Assembly (NCBI RefSeq): GCF_009831215.1
Contig: NZ_WUTW01000001.1
Span: 186,001-250,000, forward strand
Source of the DNA: Actinomadura rayongensis
GTDB taxonomy: Bacteria > Actinomycetota > Actinomycetes > Streptosporangiales > Streptosporangiaceae
Direction: 5' to 3'
Length of the DNA: 64,000 nt
In this document: positions 17,704 to 26,070 of the stretch, in pieces
Position numbering within the stretch: the stretch's first letter is position 1
How the letters are laid out: every line of letters begins with the position of its first letter
The notes under the pieces: model-generated
What the model was told of the DNA's origin: nothing
The model's database searches: none
What the model saw: only the letters and a program-made list of their open reading frames with translations
Program-made: the position numbers and the translations under genes

Positions 17704-18141
17704 ATGGCACTGAACCGGGACTTCATCGGACGAAGCTTCCCGCCCTCCGAGCCGTACGAGGTCAGCCGCGTGAAGATCCGGGAGTTCGCGGACGCGATCG
17801 GCGACCCGAACCCGATCTACCGCGACCCCGAGGCGGCCAAGGCGGCGGGGCATCCCGACGTCATCGCGCCGCCGACGTTCCCGATCGTCGTCACCCTCGG
17901 CGACCCCGCGCTGGTGGACCCCGCGCTCGGGCTGAACTACGCGATGATCGTCCACGGCGAGCAGCGGTTCGAGTACACGCGTCCGCTCCGCGCGGGCGAC
18001 GTCATCACGACGACCACGACGATCACCGACATCAAGGCGATCGGCGGCAACGAGAAGATCACCGTGGAGACCGTCGTGGAGACGACCGGCGGCGAGCCGA
18101 TCTGCCGGACGTTCAACACGATCGTGGAACGGGGCGCCTGA
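17704..18141 (+). CDS. hadA: HadA-like (3R)-hydroxyacyl dehydratase subunit (MaoC N-terminal type)
   Basis: HadA pairs with the catalytic HadB subunit to dehydrate 3-hydroxyacyl-ACP during fatty-acid chain extension. The 145-residue hot-dog protein has the family N-terminus NRDFIGRSFPPSEPYEVSR and the substrate-handling IGDPNPIYRDPEAAKAAGH. It ends with HGEQRFEYTRPLRAGDVIT and CRTFNTIVERG. It lacks the catalytic Asp-His pair in the DxxxxH form found in the next gene, as expected for the HadA role. It overlaps hadB by one nt. Symbol assigned by homology and the rpmG-hadA-hadB order seen in mycobacteria. Confidence 0.88.
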   Translation: MALNRDFIGRSFPPSEPYEVSRVKIREFADAIGDPNPIYRDPEAAKAAGHPDVIAPPTFPIVVTLGDPALVDPALGLNYAMIVHGEQRFEYTRPLRAGDVITTTTTITDIKAIGGNEKITVETVVETTGGEPICRTFNTIVERGA

Positions 18142-18566
18142 TGGCCGCGCAGGTGAAGTACGACGACGTCGAGCCGGGCCAGGAGATCCCGGCGCGGACG
18201 TTCGCGGTGGACCGCGCGAACCTCGTCATGTACGCGGGCGCGTCCGGCGACTTCAACCCCATCCACTGGCGGGAGAGCCACGCCAAGGCGGTCGGGCTCC
18301 CGGACGTCATCGCGCACGGCATGTACACGATGGCGCAGGGCGGACGGTTCGTCACCGACTGGGCGGGCGATCCGGGCGCGGTGCTGGACTACGGCGTCCG
18401 GTTCTCCTCGCCGGTGGTCGTGCCGGACGAGGGCGGCGCGACGCTGGAGATCAGCGGGAAGGTCGAGGAGAAGCTGGACGGCAACCGCGTCGTCGTGGCC
18501 CTCACCGCCCGTTCCGAGGGCCAGAAGGTGCTGACCCGCGCGAAGGCCGTCGTCCGCCTCGCGTGA
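18141..18566 (+). CDS. hadB: HadB-like (3R)-hydroxyacyl dehydratase catalytic subunit (MaoC)
   Basis: The 141-residue hot-dog protein carries the R-hydratase motif in YAGASGDFNPIHWRES (Asp and His of DxxxxH), followed by GLPDVIAHGMYTMAQGGRF. These are the catalytic elements of MaoC dehydratases. The ATG overlaps the hadA stop (TGATG), consistent with equal amounts of both subunits. murB follows with its own start overlapping or close to the stop. No hadC is present. Confidence 0.9.
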   Translation: MAAQVKYDDVEPGQEIPARTFAVDRANLVMYAGASGDFNPIHWRESHAKAVGLPDVIAHGMYTMAQGGRFVTDWAGDPGAVLDYGVRFSSPVVVPDEGGATLEISGKVEEKLDGNRVVVALTARSEGQKVLTRAKAVVRLA

Positions 18567-18595
18567 CGGCCCGCCGAGAGAAGGGGACGGACGAC

Positions 18596-19684
18596 GTGGC
18601 GGTGTTCGCCGAAGACGTGAACCTGGCCGGATACACGACGCTCAGGCTGGGCGGCCCGGCGCGCCGGTTCGTGGAGGCCACGACCGAGGCCGAGGTGGTC
18701 GAGGCCGTCGCGGCGGCGGACGAGGCGGGCGAGCCGGTCCTGGTGCTCGGCGGCGGCAGCAACGTCGTCGTCGCGGACGAAGGGTTCCCCGGGACGGTCG
18801 TCCACGTCGGCACGCGCGGCACCGAGCGGCGCGCGGTCGAGGGCGGACGGGTCGTCGTCGCGGCGCAGGCCGGCGAGGAGTGGGACCCGTTCGTCGCGCG
18901 CTGCGTCGCCGACGGGCTGGCCGGCGTGGAGTGCCTGGCGGGCATCCCCGGCCGCGTCGGCGCGACACCGATCCAGAACGTCGGCGCGTACGGCCAGGAC
19001 GTCGCCGAGACCATCCAGTGGGTGCGCGCGTACGACCGGGAAACGAACGAGACCGTCACGCTCGACCGCGAGCAGTGCCGTTTCACCTACCGGCACAGCG
19101 TTTTCAAGGGCTCGGATCGGTACGTCGTCCTGGAGGTCGGGTACCTGCTGCGCGAGGGCGACGACTCGCAGCCGATCGCGTACGCGGAGCTGGCGCGGTC
19201 GCTCGGCGTGCCGCCGGGGGAGCGCGTCCCGCTGAAGGAGGCCCGGGACGCGGTGCTGGAGCTGCGGCGCGGCAAGGGCATGGTCGTGGACCCCGCCGAT
19301 CCGGACTCGCGCAGCGCCGGCTCGTTCTTCACCAACCCGGTCCTCGGCCCGGACGCGCTGGCGGAGCTGGAGCGGCGCGTCGCGGCGCGGCTCGGCCCGG
19401 ACGTCGCGTTCCCGCGCTATCCCGAGGCGCCCGCGCCGGACGGGACGCCGCGCGTGAAGACGTCGGCGGCCTGGCTGATCGACCGGGCGGGGTTCGCCAA
19501 GGGGCACGGGAACGGTCCGGCGCGCATCTCGTCCAAGCACACGCTCGCGCTGACGAATCCGGGCGACGGAACGACCGAAGACCTGCTGGCCCTGGCCCGC
19601 GAGGTGCGGGACGGGGTGCGCGCGGCGTTCGGCGTCGAGCTGGTCAACGAACCGGTGCTCGTCGGCGTGACGTTGACAAGTTAG
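18596..19684 (+). CDS. murB: UDP-N-acetylenolpyruvoylglucosamine reductase
   Basis: MurB reduces enolpyruvyl-UDP-GlcNAc to UDP-MurNAc with NADPH and FAD in peptidoglycan precursor synthesis. The 362-residue protein has the FAD-binding LGGGSNVVVADEGF, then ECLAGIPGRVGATPIQNVGAYGQD. The catalytic-region serine and glutamate lie in RSAGSFFTNPV and VELVNEPVLVGV. YRHSVFKGSDRYVVLEV is also typical, with a type I arrangement. The GTG at 18596 was chosen for AAGGGG 9 nt upstream; an upstream GTG at 18563 overlapping the hadB stop is the alternative. The tetR promoter begins inside the last codons. Confidence 0.94.
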   Translation: MAVFAEDVNLAGYTTLRLGGPARRFVEATTEAEVVEAVAAADEAGEPVLVLGGGSNVVVADEGFPGTVVHVGTRGTERRAVEGGRVVVAAQAGEEWDPFVARCVADGLAGVECLAGIPGRVGATPIQNVGAYGQDVAETIQWVRAYDRETNETVTLDREQCRFTYRHSVFKGSDRYVVLEVGYLLREGDDSQPIAYAELARSLGVPPGERVPLKEARDAVLELRRGKGMVVDPADPDSRSAGSFFTNPVLGPDALAELERRVAARLGPDVAFPRYPEAPAPDGTPRVKTSAAWLIDRAGFAKGHGNGPARISSKHTLALTNPGDGTTEDLLALAREVRDGVRAAFGVELVNEPVLVGVTLTS

Positions 19685-19701
19685 TTATTGGTCACTAACT
19701 T
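19673..19701 (+). promoter_or_regulatory. tetR promoter
   Basis: TTGACA (19673-19678), 17 nt, then TAACTT (19696-19701). Transcription would start at about 19708, next to the ATG at 19709, so the mRNA may be leaderless. The operator lies between the two boxes and overlaps the -10. Confidence 0.7.
19681..19698. promoter_or_regulatory. TetR operator 1
   Basis: TTAGTTATTGGTCACTAA consists of inverted half-sites TTAGTTA and TCACTAA separated by 4 nt. It sits in the promoter spacer of the tetR gene and is repeated, in opposite orientation, before the MFS gene. Confidence 0.75.
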
Positions 19702-19708
19702 AGCCGCC

Positions 19709-20269
19709 ATGAGCCCCCGGATGAGCGCCGCCGAGCGCCGCGAGCAGGTGATCGAGGCGGCCGTCGCCGAGTTCTCGCGCACCGGCTTCGAGGGCACCAC
19801 GACGGCCGCCATCGCCAAGCGCGTGGGCGTCTCGCAGCCGTACCTGTTCCGCCTCTTCCCGACCAAGCACGCGCTGTTCACCGCCGCCGCCGACCGCTGC
19901 TTCGGCGCGATCGAGCAGCGGATGCGCGACGCGGTCGGCGGCCGGCACGGGCGCGCGGCGATCGAGGCGATGATCGACGCCTACCAGGAGATCCTGACCA
20001 AGGAGCAGACGCTCCTGCGGCTCCAGCTCCAGATCTACGCGGCGGCGGTCGACGACGCCGAGATCCGCGCCGTCGGGCACGTCCGGTTCGCGGCGCTGTG
20101 GCGGCTGTTCGGCGAGCTGTCCGGCGTGGACCCGGACGAGATCATGCAGTTCGTCGCGCGCGGGATGCTCGGCAACGTCCTCCAGGCGTTCGGCGTGCCG
20201 TTCCCGCCGGGCCGCAGGCTCGACGGGCGCTGGCTCGCCGACTGGGCCCGCGACGCGGAGCGCCCGTGA
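19709..20269 (+). CDS. TetR-family repressor of the adjacent MFS exporter
   Basis: The 186-residue protein has an N-terminal TetR helix-turn-helix (RREQVIEAAVAEFSRTGFEG, then TTTAAIAKRVGVSQPYLFRL and FPTKHALFTAAADRC). An all-helical ligand domain without recognisable specificity follows. The ATG at 19709 was chosen because it lies right at the predicted transcription start; a second ATG four codons on is possible. Matching palindromes before this gene and before the MFS gene indicate that it represses both itself and the transporter until a ligand binds. The inducer is unknown. Confidence 0.9.
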   Translation: MSPRMSAAERREQVIEAAVAEFSRTGFEGTTTAAIAKRVGVSQPYLFRLFPTKHALFTAAADRCFGAIEQRMRDAVGGRHGRAAIEAMIDAYQEILTKEQTLLRLQLQIYAAAVDDAEIRAVGHVRFAALWRLFGELSGVDPDEIMQFVARGMLGNVLQAFGVPFPPGRRLDGRWLADWARDAERP

Positions 20270-20288
20270 TTTTTTCGGCCCATCGAAG

Positions 20289-20306
20289 TTAGTGACTGAT
20301 AACTAA
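20289..20306. promoter_or_regulatory. TetR operator 2
   Basis: TTAGTGACTGATAACTAA is the reverse complement of operator 1 with two mismatches in the spacer. It lies 14 nt before the MFS start codon, between the tetR stop and the AAGGAGG ribosome binding site. Confidence 0.75.
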
Positions 20307-20319
20307 TTAAGGAGGAAGC

Positions 20320-21732
20320 ATGCGACCCCCCAACGCGATCCGCACCTTCATCGTCACCGGACTCGCCCTGTTCATGGTGACGCTCGACAACCTCATCGTC
20401 ACCAACGCCCTCCCGTCCATCGGCGCGGACCTCGGCGCCGGGCTCGAAGGGCTCGAATGGACGGTCAACGCCTACACGCTGACCTTCGCCGTCCTGCTCC
20501 TGCCCGCCAGCGCGCTCGCCGACCGGCTCGGCCGCCGCCGCGTCTTCACCGCCGGGCTCGCGCTGTTCACGCTCGCGTCCGCCGCCGCCGCGCTCGCCCC
20601 CGGCACCGGCGCGCTCATCACCGCCCGCGCCGTCCAGGGCGTCGGCGGCGCGATCGTCGCCCCGCTCACGCTCACCATGCTCGCCGCCGCCGTCCCGACG
20701 GCCAGGCGCGGCCTCGCGCTCGCGGGCTGGAGCGTCATGAGCGGGCTCGGCGTCGCGCTCGGCCCCGTCGTCGGCGGCGCCGTCACCGAGTACGCGTCCT
20801 GGCAGTGGATCTTCTGGATCAACGTGCCGGTCGGGATCGTCCTGCTCGCGCTCACCCCCGCGTTCCTCGCCGAGAGCCGCGGCGGCGCCCGCCGGCTCGA
20901 CGTCCCCGGGACCGTGCTGCTGTCGGCGGGCCTCGTCGGCGTCGTCCTCGGGCTCGTGCGCGGCAACGAGCACGGCTGGACGAGCCCGCTCGTCCTCACG
21001 GGCTTCGTCGGCGGCGCGCTCCTGCTCGCCGGGTTCGCCGTCCGCGAACTGCGCACCGACGCGCCCATGCTGCCGCTCACGCTGTTCCGGAGCCGGGGGT
21101 TCACCGTCGTCAACGTCGTCACGATGGCCATGGCGTTCGCGATCTTCGGGGCGACGTTCCTGCTCATCCAGTACCTCCAGGCCGTCAACCACATGTCGCC
21201 GCTCGGCGCGGGCGTCCGCACCCTCCCGTGGACCGCGATGCCGCTGCTCGCCGCCCCGCTGACCGCGCCGCTCGCCGCCCGGTTCGGCGCCCGGCCCGTC
21301 CTCACCGCCGCCCTCGCCTGCCAGGCCGCCGGACTCGCCTGGACGGCCGCCGCCAGCGGACCCGGCACCGCCTACGCCGAATACGTCCCCGGGTTCGTTC
21401 TCTGCGGGATCGGTATGGGGCTGTTCTTCGCGCCCGTCGCGCGGCTCGTCCTCGCGTTCGCGCCGGACCGGCTGAGCGGCGTCGCGTCCGGCGCCAGCAA
21501 CACGTTCCGCCAGCTCGGAACGGTCCTCGGGATCGCCGTCCTCGGCGCGGTGTTCAGCGCCAACGGCGACGTGACGAGCCCCGCCGCCTTCACCGACGGC
21601 CTGCACCCGGCGCTCTGGACGGCCACCGCCGTCCTGGCCGCCGCCGCCGCGCTCACCCTCCTGCTGCCGCGCGCCGAACCGCACCCGGCGCCGGCCGCGC
21701 CCGTCCGCGAGGTCGAACCCGCCGCGTCCTGA
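20320..21732 (+). CDS. MFS multidrug efflux transporter (DHA2/EmrB-QacA type)
   Basis: Fourteen-helix DHA2 transporters export drugs by proton antiport. The 470-residue protein starts with FMVTLDNLIVTNALPSIGAD (motif D1, containing the conserved aspartate). ADRLGRRRVFTAGLALF (motif A), the ARAVQGVGGAIVAPLTL region with its arginine (motif B) and SGLGVALGPVVGGAVTEYAS (motif C, antiporters) follow. The start has AAGGAGG 8 nt upstream. The neighbouring TetR and its operators suggest induction by the exported compound. It converges with the adenosine deaminase gene 6 nt downstream. The substrate cannot be deduced. Confidence 0.93.
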   Translation: MRPPNAIRTFIVTGLALFMVTLDNLIVTNALPSIGADLGAGLEGLEWTVNAYTLTFAVLLLPASALADRLGRRRVFTAGLALFTLASAAAALAPGTGALITARAVQGVGGAIVAPLTLTMLAAAVPTARRGLALAGWSVMSGLGVALGPVVGGAVTEYASWQWIFWINVPVGIVLLALTPAFLAESRGGARRLDVPGTVLLSAGLVGVVLGLVRGNEHGWTSPLVLTGFVGGALLLAGFAVRELRTDAPMLPLTLFRSRGFTVVNVVTMAMAFAIFGATFLLIQYLQAVNHMSPLGAGVRTLPWTAMPLLAAPLTAPLAARFGARPVLTAALACQAAGLAWTAAASGPGTAYAEYVPGFVLCGIGMGLFFAPVARLVLAFAPDRLSGVASGASNTFRQLGTVLGIAVLGAVFSANGDVTSPAAFTDGLHPALWTATAVLAAAAALTLLLPRAEPHPAPAAPVREVEPAAS

Positions 21733-21738
21733 CGCGCC

Positions 21739-22815
21739 TCAGACCGCTGGCTGGCCCGGCTCCCGGGCCAGCCAGTCGTCGATCCCCGACAGCAGCCGCG
21801 ACCGGACGTCGTCCGGCGCCGCCGAACCCCGCACCGAATGCCGCGCCAGCTCCGCCAGCTCCGCGTCGCTGAACCCGTGCTCCGCGCGCACCAGCGTGTA
21901 CTGCCGAGCCAGCCGCGACCCGAACAGCAGCGGGTCGTCGGCGCCGAGCGCGATCCGCGCGCCCGCCTCGAACAGCTCCCGCACCGGCACGTCCGCCGCC
22001 GTCGCCGCCACGCCGAGCCCCACGTTCGACGCCGGACACACCTCCAGCGTCACCTCCCGGTCCACGATCGTCCCCAGCAGGGATCGGTCCTCGACCGCGC
22101 GCACCCCGTGACCGATCCGGTCCGCACCGAGCGTCTCCAGACATTCCCGGACGCTCGCCGGCCCGAGCAGCTCCCCGCCGTGCGGCACCGCCAGCAGCCC
22201 GCCGCGCCGCGCGATCCGGAACGCGCCCTCGAAGTCGTAGGCCCGGCCGCGCCGCTCGTCATTGGACAGCCCGAACCCCACGACGCCCTTCCCGACGTAC
22301 TGCAGGGCCAGCCGCGCCAGCGTCCGCGCGTCCAGCGGATGCCGCGTGCGGTTCGCCGCGATCACCACGCCGATGCCCACGCCCGCCGCCGCGCCCGCCT
22401 CGCGCGCCGCGTCCAGCACCAGCTCCACCGTCGGCGTCAGCCCGCCGAACCGCGCCGCGAACCCGCTCGGATCCACCTGGATCTCCAGCCAGCCCGAACC
22501 CTCGGCGGCCTCGTCCTCCGCCGTCTCGCGCAGCAGTCGGCGCATGTCATCGGGGGTGACGAGCACCGACCGCGCGATGTCGTACAGCCGCTGGAACCGG
22601 AACCAGCCCCGCTCGTCGGTCGCGCGCAACTTCGGCGGCCACTCCGAGACCAGCGCCTCCGGCAGGTGGACGCCGTGCCGCGCGGCCAGCTCCACCAGCG
22701 TCGAATGGCGCATCGACCCCGTGAAGTGCAGATGCAGATGGGCTTTCGGGAGGGCGGCGACGTCCCGTCCCTTGGTGTCGTGCTCGGGACGGCCCGAGGT
22801 GATGGTGGCCTCCAT
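21739..22815 (-). CDS. add: Adenosine deaminase family protein
   Basis: These metal-dependent enzymes deaminate adenosine or related purines. The 358-residue protein has metal ligands in AHLHLHFTGS (H28 and H30), AVPHGGELLG and the catalytic pair in ALGADDPLLF. It also has DRIGHGVRAVED and CPASNVGLG. The usual Asp/Glu of HLHLDGS is Thr here, seen in some adenosine deaminase-like branches, so substrate preference may differ. The ATG at 22815 gives the family length; an upstream frame extension looks non-coding. A perfect hairpin covers its last codons. Confidence 0.88.
   Translation of the reverse strand: MEATITSGRPEHDTKGRDVAALPKAHLHLHFTGSMRHSTLVELAARHGVHLPEALVSEWPPKLRATDERGWFRFQRLYDIARSVLVTPDDMRRLLRETAEDEAAEGSGWLEIQVDPSGFAARFGGLTPTVELVLDAAREAGAAAGVGIGVVIAANRTRHPLDARTLARLALQYVGKGVVGFGLSNDERRGRAYDFEGAFRIARRGGLLAVPHGGELLGPASVRECLETLGADRIGHGVRAVEDRSLLGTIVDREVTLEVCPASNVGLGVAATAADVPVRELFEAGARIALGADDPLLFGSRLARQYTLVRAEHGFSDAELAELARHSVRGSAAPDDVRSRLLSGIDDWLAREPGQPAV
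21747..21775. terminator. Bidirectional terminator between MFS and adenosine deaminase genes
   Basis: Perfect 13-nt arms (CTGGCTGGCCCGG and complement) around a CTC loop. It overlaps the final codons of the minus-strand gene and lies 15 nt after the MFS stop, so it probably serves both converging genes. Confidence 0.7.
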
Positions 22816-22925
22816 GGAGCAATGCTGCCGGATCGTGCCGCGACACGGGCGCGCGGCACCGCGAACCGCCCGTCCGGGCCATGTCCGGACCATGTCGGGT
22901 GACTCGTCCCGACCATGCCGGGACG

Positions 22926-22965
22926 CAAAAAAGGATCATGGACCGGACGATCCGGTCCATGATCC
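22926..22965 (-). terminator. Intrinsic terminator of aspC
   Basis: Perfect 15-nt arms (GGATCATGGACCGGA and complement) enclose CGA. On the minus strand the hairpin is followed by TTTTTT. It lies 19 nt past the aspC stop and is the most canonical intrinsic terminator of the window. Confidence 0.92.
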
Positions 22966-22984
22966 TCGTGGCCGCCGGTGCTTG

Positions 22985-24196
22985 TCAGCGCGCTTCGGCG
23001 AGCAGCTTGGCGACCCGCGACACGCCCTCGACCAGGTCGTCGTCGCCCAGCGCGTAGGACAGGCGGAAGTAGCCCGGCGTCCCGAACGCCTCACCCGGGA
23101 CGAGCGCGACCTCGGCCTCGTCCAGGATCAGCGCCGCCAGCTCCACCGACGTCTCCGGCCGCCTGCCCCGGATCTCCCGGCCCAGCAGCGCCTTCACCGA
23201 CGGGTAGGCGTAGAACGCGCCCTCCGGCTCGGGGCACACGACGCCGTCGATGTCGTTGAGCATCCGGACGATCGTGCGGCGGCGGCGGTCGAACGCCGTC
23301 CGCATCTCCGCGACCGCCGACAGGTCCCCGGTGACCGCCGCGAGCGCCGCCGCCTGCGACACGTTCGCCACGTTCGACGTCGCGTGCGACTGCAGGTTCG
23401 CCGCCGCCTTCACCACGTCGTTCGGGCCGATCAGCCAGCCCACGCGCCAGCCCGTCATCGCGTACGTCTTGGCGACGCCGTTCAGGACGAGCGTCCGGTC
23501 CGCCAGCTCCGGCACCACGACCGGCAGCGAGTGGAACTCGGCGTCGCCGTACACCAGGTGCTCATAGATCTCGTCCGTCACGACCCACAGGCCGTGCTCG
23601 TCGGCCCAGCGGCCGATCGCCTCGATCTGGTCGCGGTCGTACACTGCGCCCGTCGGGTTGGACGGCGACACGAACAGCAGCACCTTCGTCCGCTCCGTGC
23701 GCGCCGCCTCCAGCTGCTCGACCGTGACGCGGTAGCCGGTCGTCTCGTCGGCGACCACGTCCACCGGGACGCCGCCCGCCAGCCGGATCGACTCGGGATA
23801 GGTCGTCCAGTACGGCGTCGGGACGATGACCTCGTCGCCCGGGTCGAGCAGCGCCGCGAACGCCTCGTACACCGCCTGCTTGCCGCCGTTGGTCACGAGC
23901 ACCTGGGACGCGTCCACCGCGTACCCGGAGTCGCGCTCCGTCTTCTCCGCGATCGCGGCCTTCAGCTCGGGCAGCCCGCCCGCCGGGGTGTACTTGTGGA
24001 AGCGCGGGACGCGGCAGGCCGTCACGGCCGCCTCGACGATGTACTCGGGGGTGGGGAAGTCCGGCTCGCCGGCGCCGAACCCGATGACCGGGCGGCCCGC
24101 CGCCTTCAGCGCCTTGGCCTTGGCGTCGACGGCCAGCGTGGCGGACTCGGAGATGGCGGCGATACGTCGCGAGACGCGAGGTCGGTCAGTGCTCAT
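22985..24196 (-). CDS. aspC: Pyridoxal-phosphate aspartate-type aminotransferase
   Basis: Class I aminotransferases move the amino group of aspartate or similar amino acids to 2-oxoglutarate. The 403-residue protein has [17 protein letters not shown], then [31 protein letters not shown] and [12 protein letters not shown] follow, and the cofactor-binding lysine is in [15 protein letters not shown] (K243). The carboxylate-binding arginine is in [10 protein letters not shown]. The ATG was chosen because GGGGG lies just upstream and the family begins near here. Its position before tRNA-Trp/secE is conserved in actinomycetes. Confidence 0.93.
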   Translation of the reverse strand: MSTDRPRVSRRIAAISESATLAVDAKAKALKAAGRPVIGFGAGEPDFPTPEYIVEAAVTACRVPRFHKYTPAGGLPELKAAIAEKTERDSGYAVDASQVLVTNGGKQAVYEAFAALLDPGDEVIVPTPYWTTYPESIRLAGGVPVDVVADETTGYRVTVEQLEAARTERTKVLLFVSPSNPTGAVYDRDQIEAIGRWADEHGLWVVTDEIYEHLVYGDAEFHSLPVVVPELADRTLVLNGVAKTYAMTGWRVGWLIGPNDVVKAAANLQSHATSNVANVSQAAALAAVTGDLSAVAEMRTAFDRRRRTIVRMLNDIDGVVCPEPEGAFYAYPSVKALLGREIRGRRPETSVELAALILDEAEVALVPGEAFGTPGYFRLSYALGDDDLVEGVSRVAKLLAEAR

Positions 24197-24321
24197 GCCC
24201 CCATCGTTACAGATTGCGGGCGATGCGTTCAGCCCGATATCGCACCCGGCACGTTCCACGGCTCCCGCTGGTCACGGCGGGTGCGCCGGGCCGTCCCGGG
24301 GCGCGGCGCGGCGGGTTCCGG

Positions 24322-24351
24322 TTCGACGTGGAGGGCCGCGCACCGTAGACT
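24322..24351 (+). promoter_or_regulatory. Likely tRNA-Trp/secE promoter
   Basis: TTCGAC (24322-24327), 18 nt, then TAGACT (24346-24351). A second candidate -10, TACACT, is at 24401-24406. Both lie 50-115 nt before tRNA-Trp. Confidence 0.5.
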
Positions 24352-24460
24352 CACGTTCCCGGTACCGCGTCGCGGAATACGGCCATGTCCACTCGGCCCG
24401 TACACTGTGTCCGGTACGGCCCGGTCCGCGGATTGGGATCTCCTCTCCGGGGGAGGGCGA

Positions 24461-24533
24461 AGGGCAGTGGCTCAATTGGTAGAGCACCGGTCTCCAAAAC
24501 CGGCGGTTGGGGGTTCGAGTCCCTCCTGCCCTG
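24461..24533 (+). tRNA. tRNA-Trp (CCA)
   Basis: The 73-nt cloverleaf has acceptor AGGGCAG/CTGCCCT, anticodon loop CTCCAAA (anticodon CCA) and T arm GGGGG-TTCGAGT-CCCTC with one mismatch-type pair. The discriminator is G at 24533. The tRNA-Trp-secE-nusG order is standard in actinobacteria. Confidence 0.97.
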
Positions 24534-24680
24534 CGAGGTGCGGTGCGCGCGTCCCTCGACACACCGGGCCGTCCGGCGCGGGAATGCGCGTCGACCACGT
24601 GGTCGTTGGACAATGGCGGTGAGCCTCCGGCGGGGCCGGGTTCCCACGATCACACGACCTACGAGGTGAACGGCGGCACA

Positions 24681-24929
24681 ATGGCGACTGACACGCGCGG
24701 CGACGCCGCGGCGAAGGACGAGGGCAAGGGGAAGTCCGCTCCCAAGCGGACCACTCCGCCGCTGTTCGTGCGCCAGGTGGTCGGCGAACTGCGCAAGGTC
24801 ATCTGGCCGACGCGGCGCGAGCTGATCACCTACACCACGGTCTCCCTGGTGTTCGTGCTGTTCATGGTCGCGCTCGTCGCCGTCCTCGACTGGGCTCTGC
24901 AGAAGGGCGTGTTCTGGCTCTTCACCTGA
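24681..24929 (+). CDS. secE: Preprotein translocase subunit SecE
   Basis: SecE clamps SecY in the protein-conducting channel. The 82-residue, single-helix form has a charged Lys-rich leader and the amphipathic signature [41 protein letters not shown] then forms the membrane helix. It lies between tRNA-Trp and nusG. The start ATG follows GAACGGCGGCACA, with no strong ribosome binding site. Confidence 0.95.
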   Translation: MATDTRGDAAAKDEGKGKSAPKRTTPPLFVRQVVGELRKVIWPTRRELITYTTVSLVFVLFMVALVAVLDWALQKGVFWLFT

Positions 24930-25033
24930 GCCACGACACCGGCGGCCCGGTCCGCGGTCCGCAGGCACCGGCGCGTGGACGCGCCGTGCCACCCGAAAGT
25001 CCATGCCCGTACGAGGAGAGAGAGTCAGTCACC

Positions 25034-25819
25034 GTGTCCGAGCCCTCACAGCCCCGCGACGAGGCCGCCGACGAGGCCCTGGCGGCTGCGGCGGAGCAGG
25101 CGCCGGCTGACGAGCCCGCCGCCGCCCCGCTCGGCGAGGCCGAGCCCGCCGCCGACGTCCCCGCGGAGTCCCTGGACGAGGCCGGCGCGGACGACGGCGC
25201 CGACGAGGAGGAGCCCCCGGCCCCTCCGGTCGACCCCTACGCCGAGTTCAAGGCGGAGATGCGCCTCCAGCCGGGCGACTGGTACGTCGTCCACTCCTAC
25301 GCGGGGTACGAGAACCGGGTCAAGACCAACATCGAGACCCGGACGCAGACCCTGAACATGGAGGACTACATCTTCCAGATCGAGGTGCCCCAGCACGAGG
25401 TCACCGAGATCAAGGGCGGCAAGCGGCAGAAGGTCAACGAGAAGGTCCTGCCGGGGTACATCCTGGTCCGGATGGAGCTGACCGACGAGTCGTGGGCCGC
25501 CGTGCGGAACACGCCCGGCGTCACCGGGTTCGTGGGGTTGCTGAACAAGCCGTCGCCACTGAGCCTGGACGAGGTCGCCAACCTGCTGGCGCCCGAGCCC
25601 GAGGAAGGCGCCGTCCGGCCGGAGAAGGCGGCCAAGGCCGCGCCCGCCGTGGACTTCGAGGTCGGCGAGTCGGTCACCGTCATGGACGGTCCGTTCGCTA
25701 CGCTGCCCGCCACGGTCAACGAAATCAACGCCGAGCAGCAGAAACTCAAAGTCCTGGTATCGATTTTCGGCAGGGAGACGCCGGTCGAGCTGTCGTTCAA
25801 CCAGGTCTCGAAGATCTGA
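25034..25819 (+). CDS. nusG: Transcription termination/antitermination protein NusG
   Basis: NusG binds RNA polymerase and modulates pausing, Rho termination and coupling to ribosomes. The 261-residue protein starts with about 70 acidic Ala/Pro/Glu-rich residues typical of actinobacteria. The NGN domain follows ([20 protein letters not shown] ... [29 protein letters not shown]), then a KOW domain ([19 protein letters not shown]). The GTG start was chosen over an upstream in-frame ATG because GAGGAGAGAG lies in front of it. It is followed by a hairpin and the CRISPR-like repeats before rplK. Confidence 0.94.
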   Translation: MSEPSQPRDEAADEALAAAAEQAPADEPAAAPLGEAEPAADVPAESLDEAGADDGADEEEPPAPPVDPYAEFKAEMRLQPGDWYVVHSYAGYENRVKTNIETRTQTLNMEDYIFQIEVPQHEVTEIKGGKRQKVNEKVLPGYILVRMELTDESWAAVRNTPGVTGFVGLLNKPSPLSLDEVANLLAPEPEEGAVRPEKAAKAAPAVDFEVGESVTVMDGPFATLPATVNEINAEQQKLKVLVSIFGRETPVELSFNQVSKI

Positions 25820-25830
25820 CATCGTCCGGG

Positions 25831-25857
25831 AACGCCCTCGCGTACGCGGGGGCGTTT
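25831..25857 (+). terminator. Terminator after nusG
   Basis: AACGCCCTCGCG and CGCGGGGGCGTT pair with one wobble around a TA loop, followed by TTCGC, 11 nt after the nusG stop. Confidence 0.7.
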
Positions 25858-25877
25858 CGCTTCGCCTAGACTTGCTC

Positions 25878-25967
25878 GTCGGCCCCGCGTCTGCGGGGAT
25901 GGTCCGGTTCAGTTGAACGCGGGTGCTGCGACTCCCGCGCGTGCCCCGCGTCCGCGGGGATCAGCCG
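25878..25967 (+). CRISPR. Two-repeat type I-E CRISPR-like remnant
   Basis: Two 29-nt units (25878-25906 and 25939-25967) are separated by exactly 32 nt, the 61-nt period of type I-E arrays. Both contain the palindromic core CCCCGCGTC-GCGGGGAT, and the first continues with GGTCCG as in actinobacterial type I-E repeats. They agree at about 21-22 of 29 positions. No third unit follows at the next 61-nt step, and no cas gene is in the window. It may be a degenerate orphan array or chance similarity of two hairpins. Confidence 0.45.
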
Positions 25968-26070
25968 GATCGCCACATCAGCGGTTCCTACGTCATGGAC
26001 GAGTCCCTGCCATGCCGTTGCCCGGACGTCCGGGAGTCGGAACCGAAGAAATTGGGACAGAGGAGGGCAC

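Noticed and set aside
26000..26034. A third CRISPR-like unit (palindrome CCCGGACGTCCGGG)
   Set aside because: It is off the 61-nt period and lacks the CCCCGCG ... GCGGGGAT core, so it was not counted.
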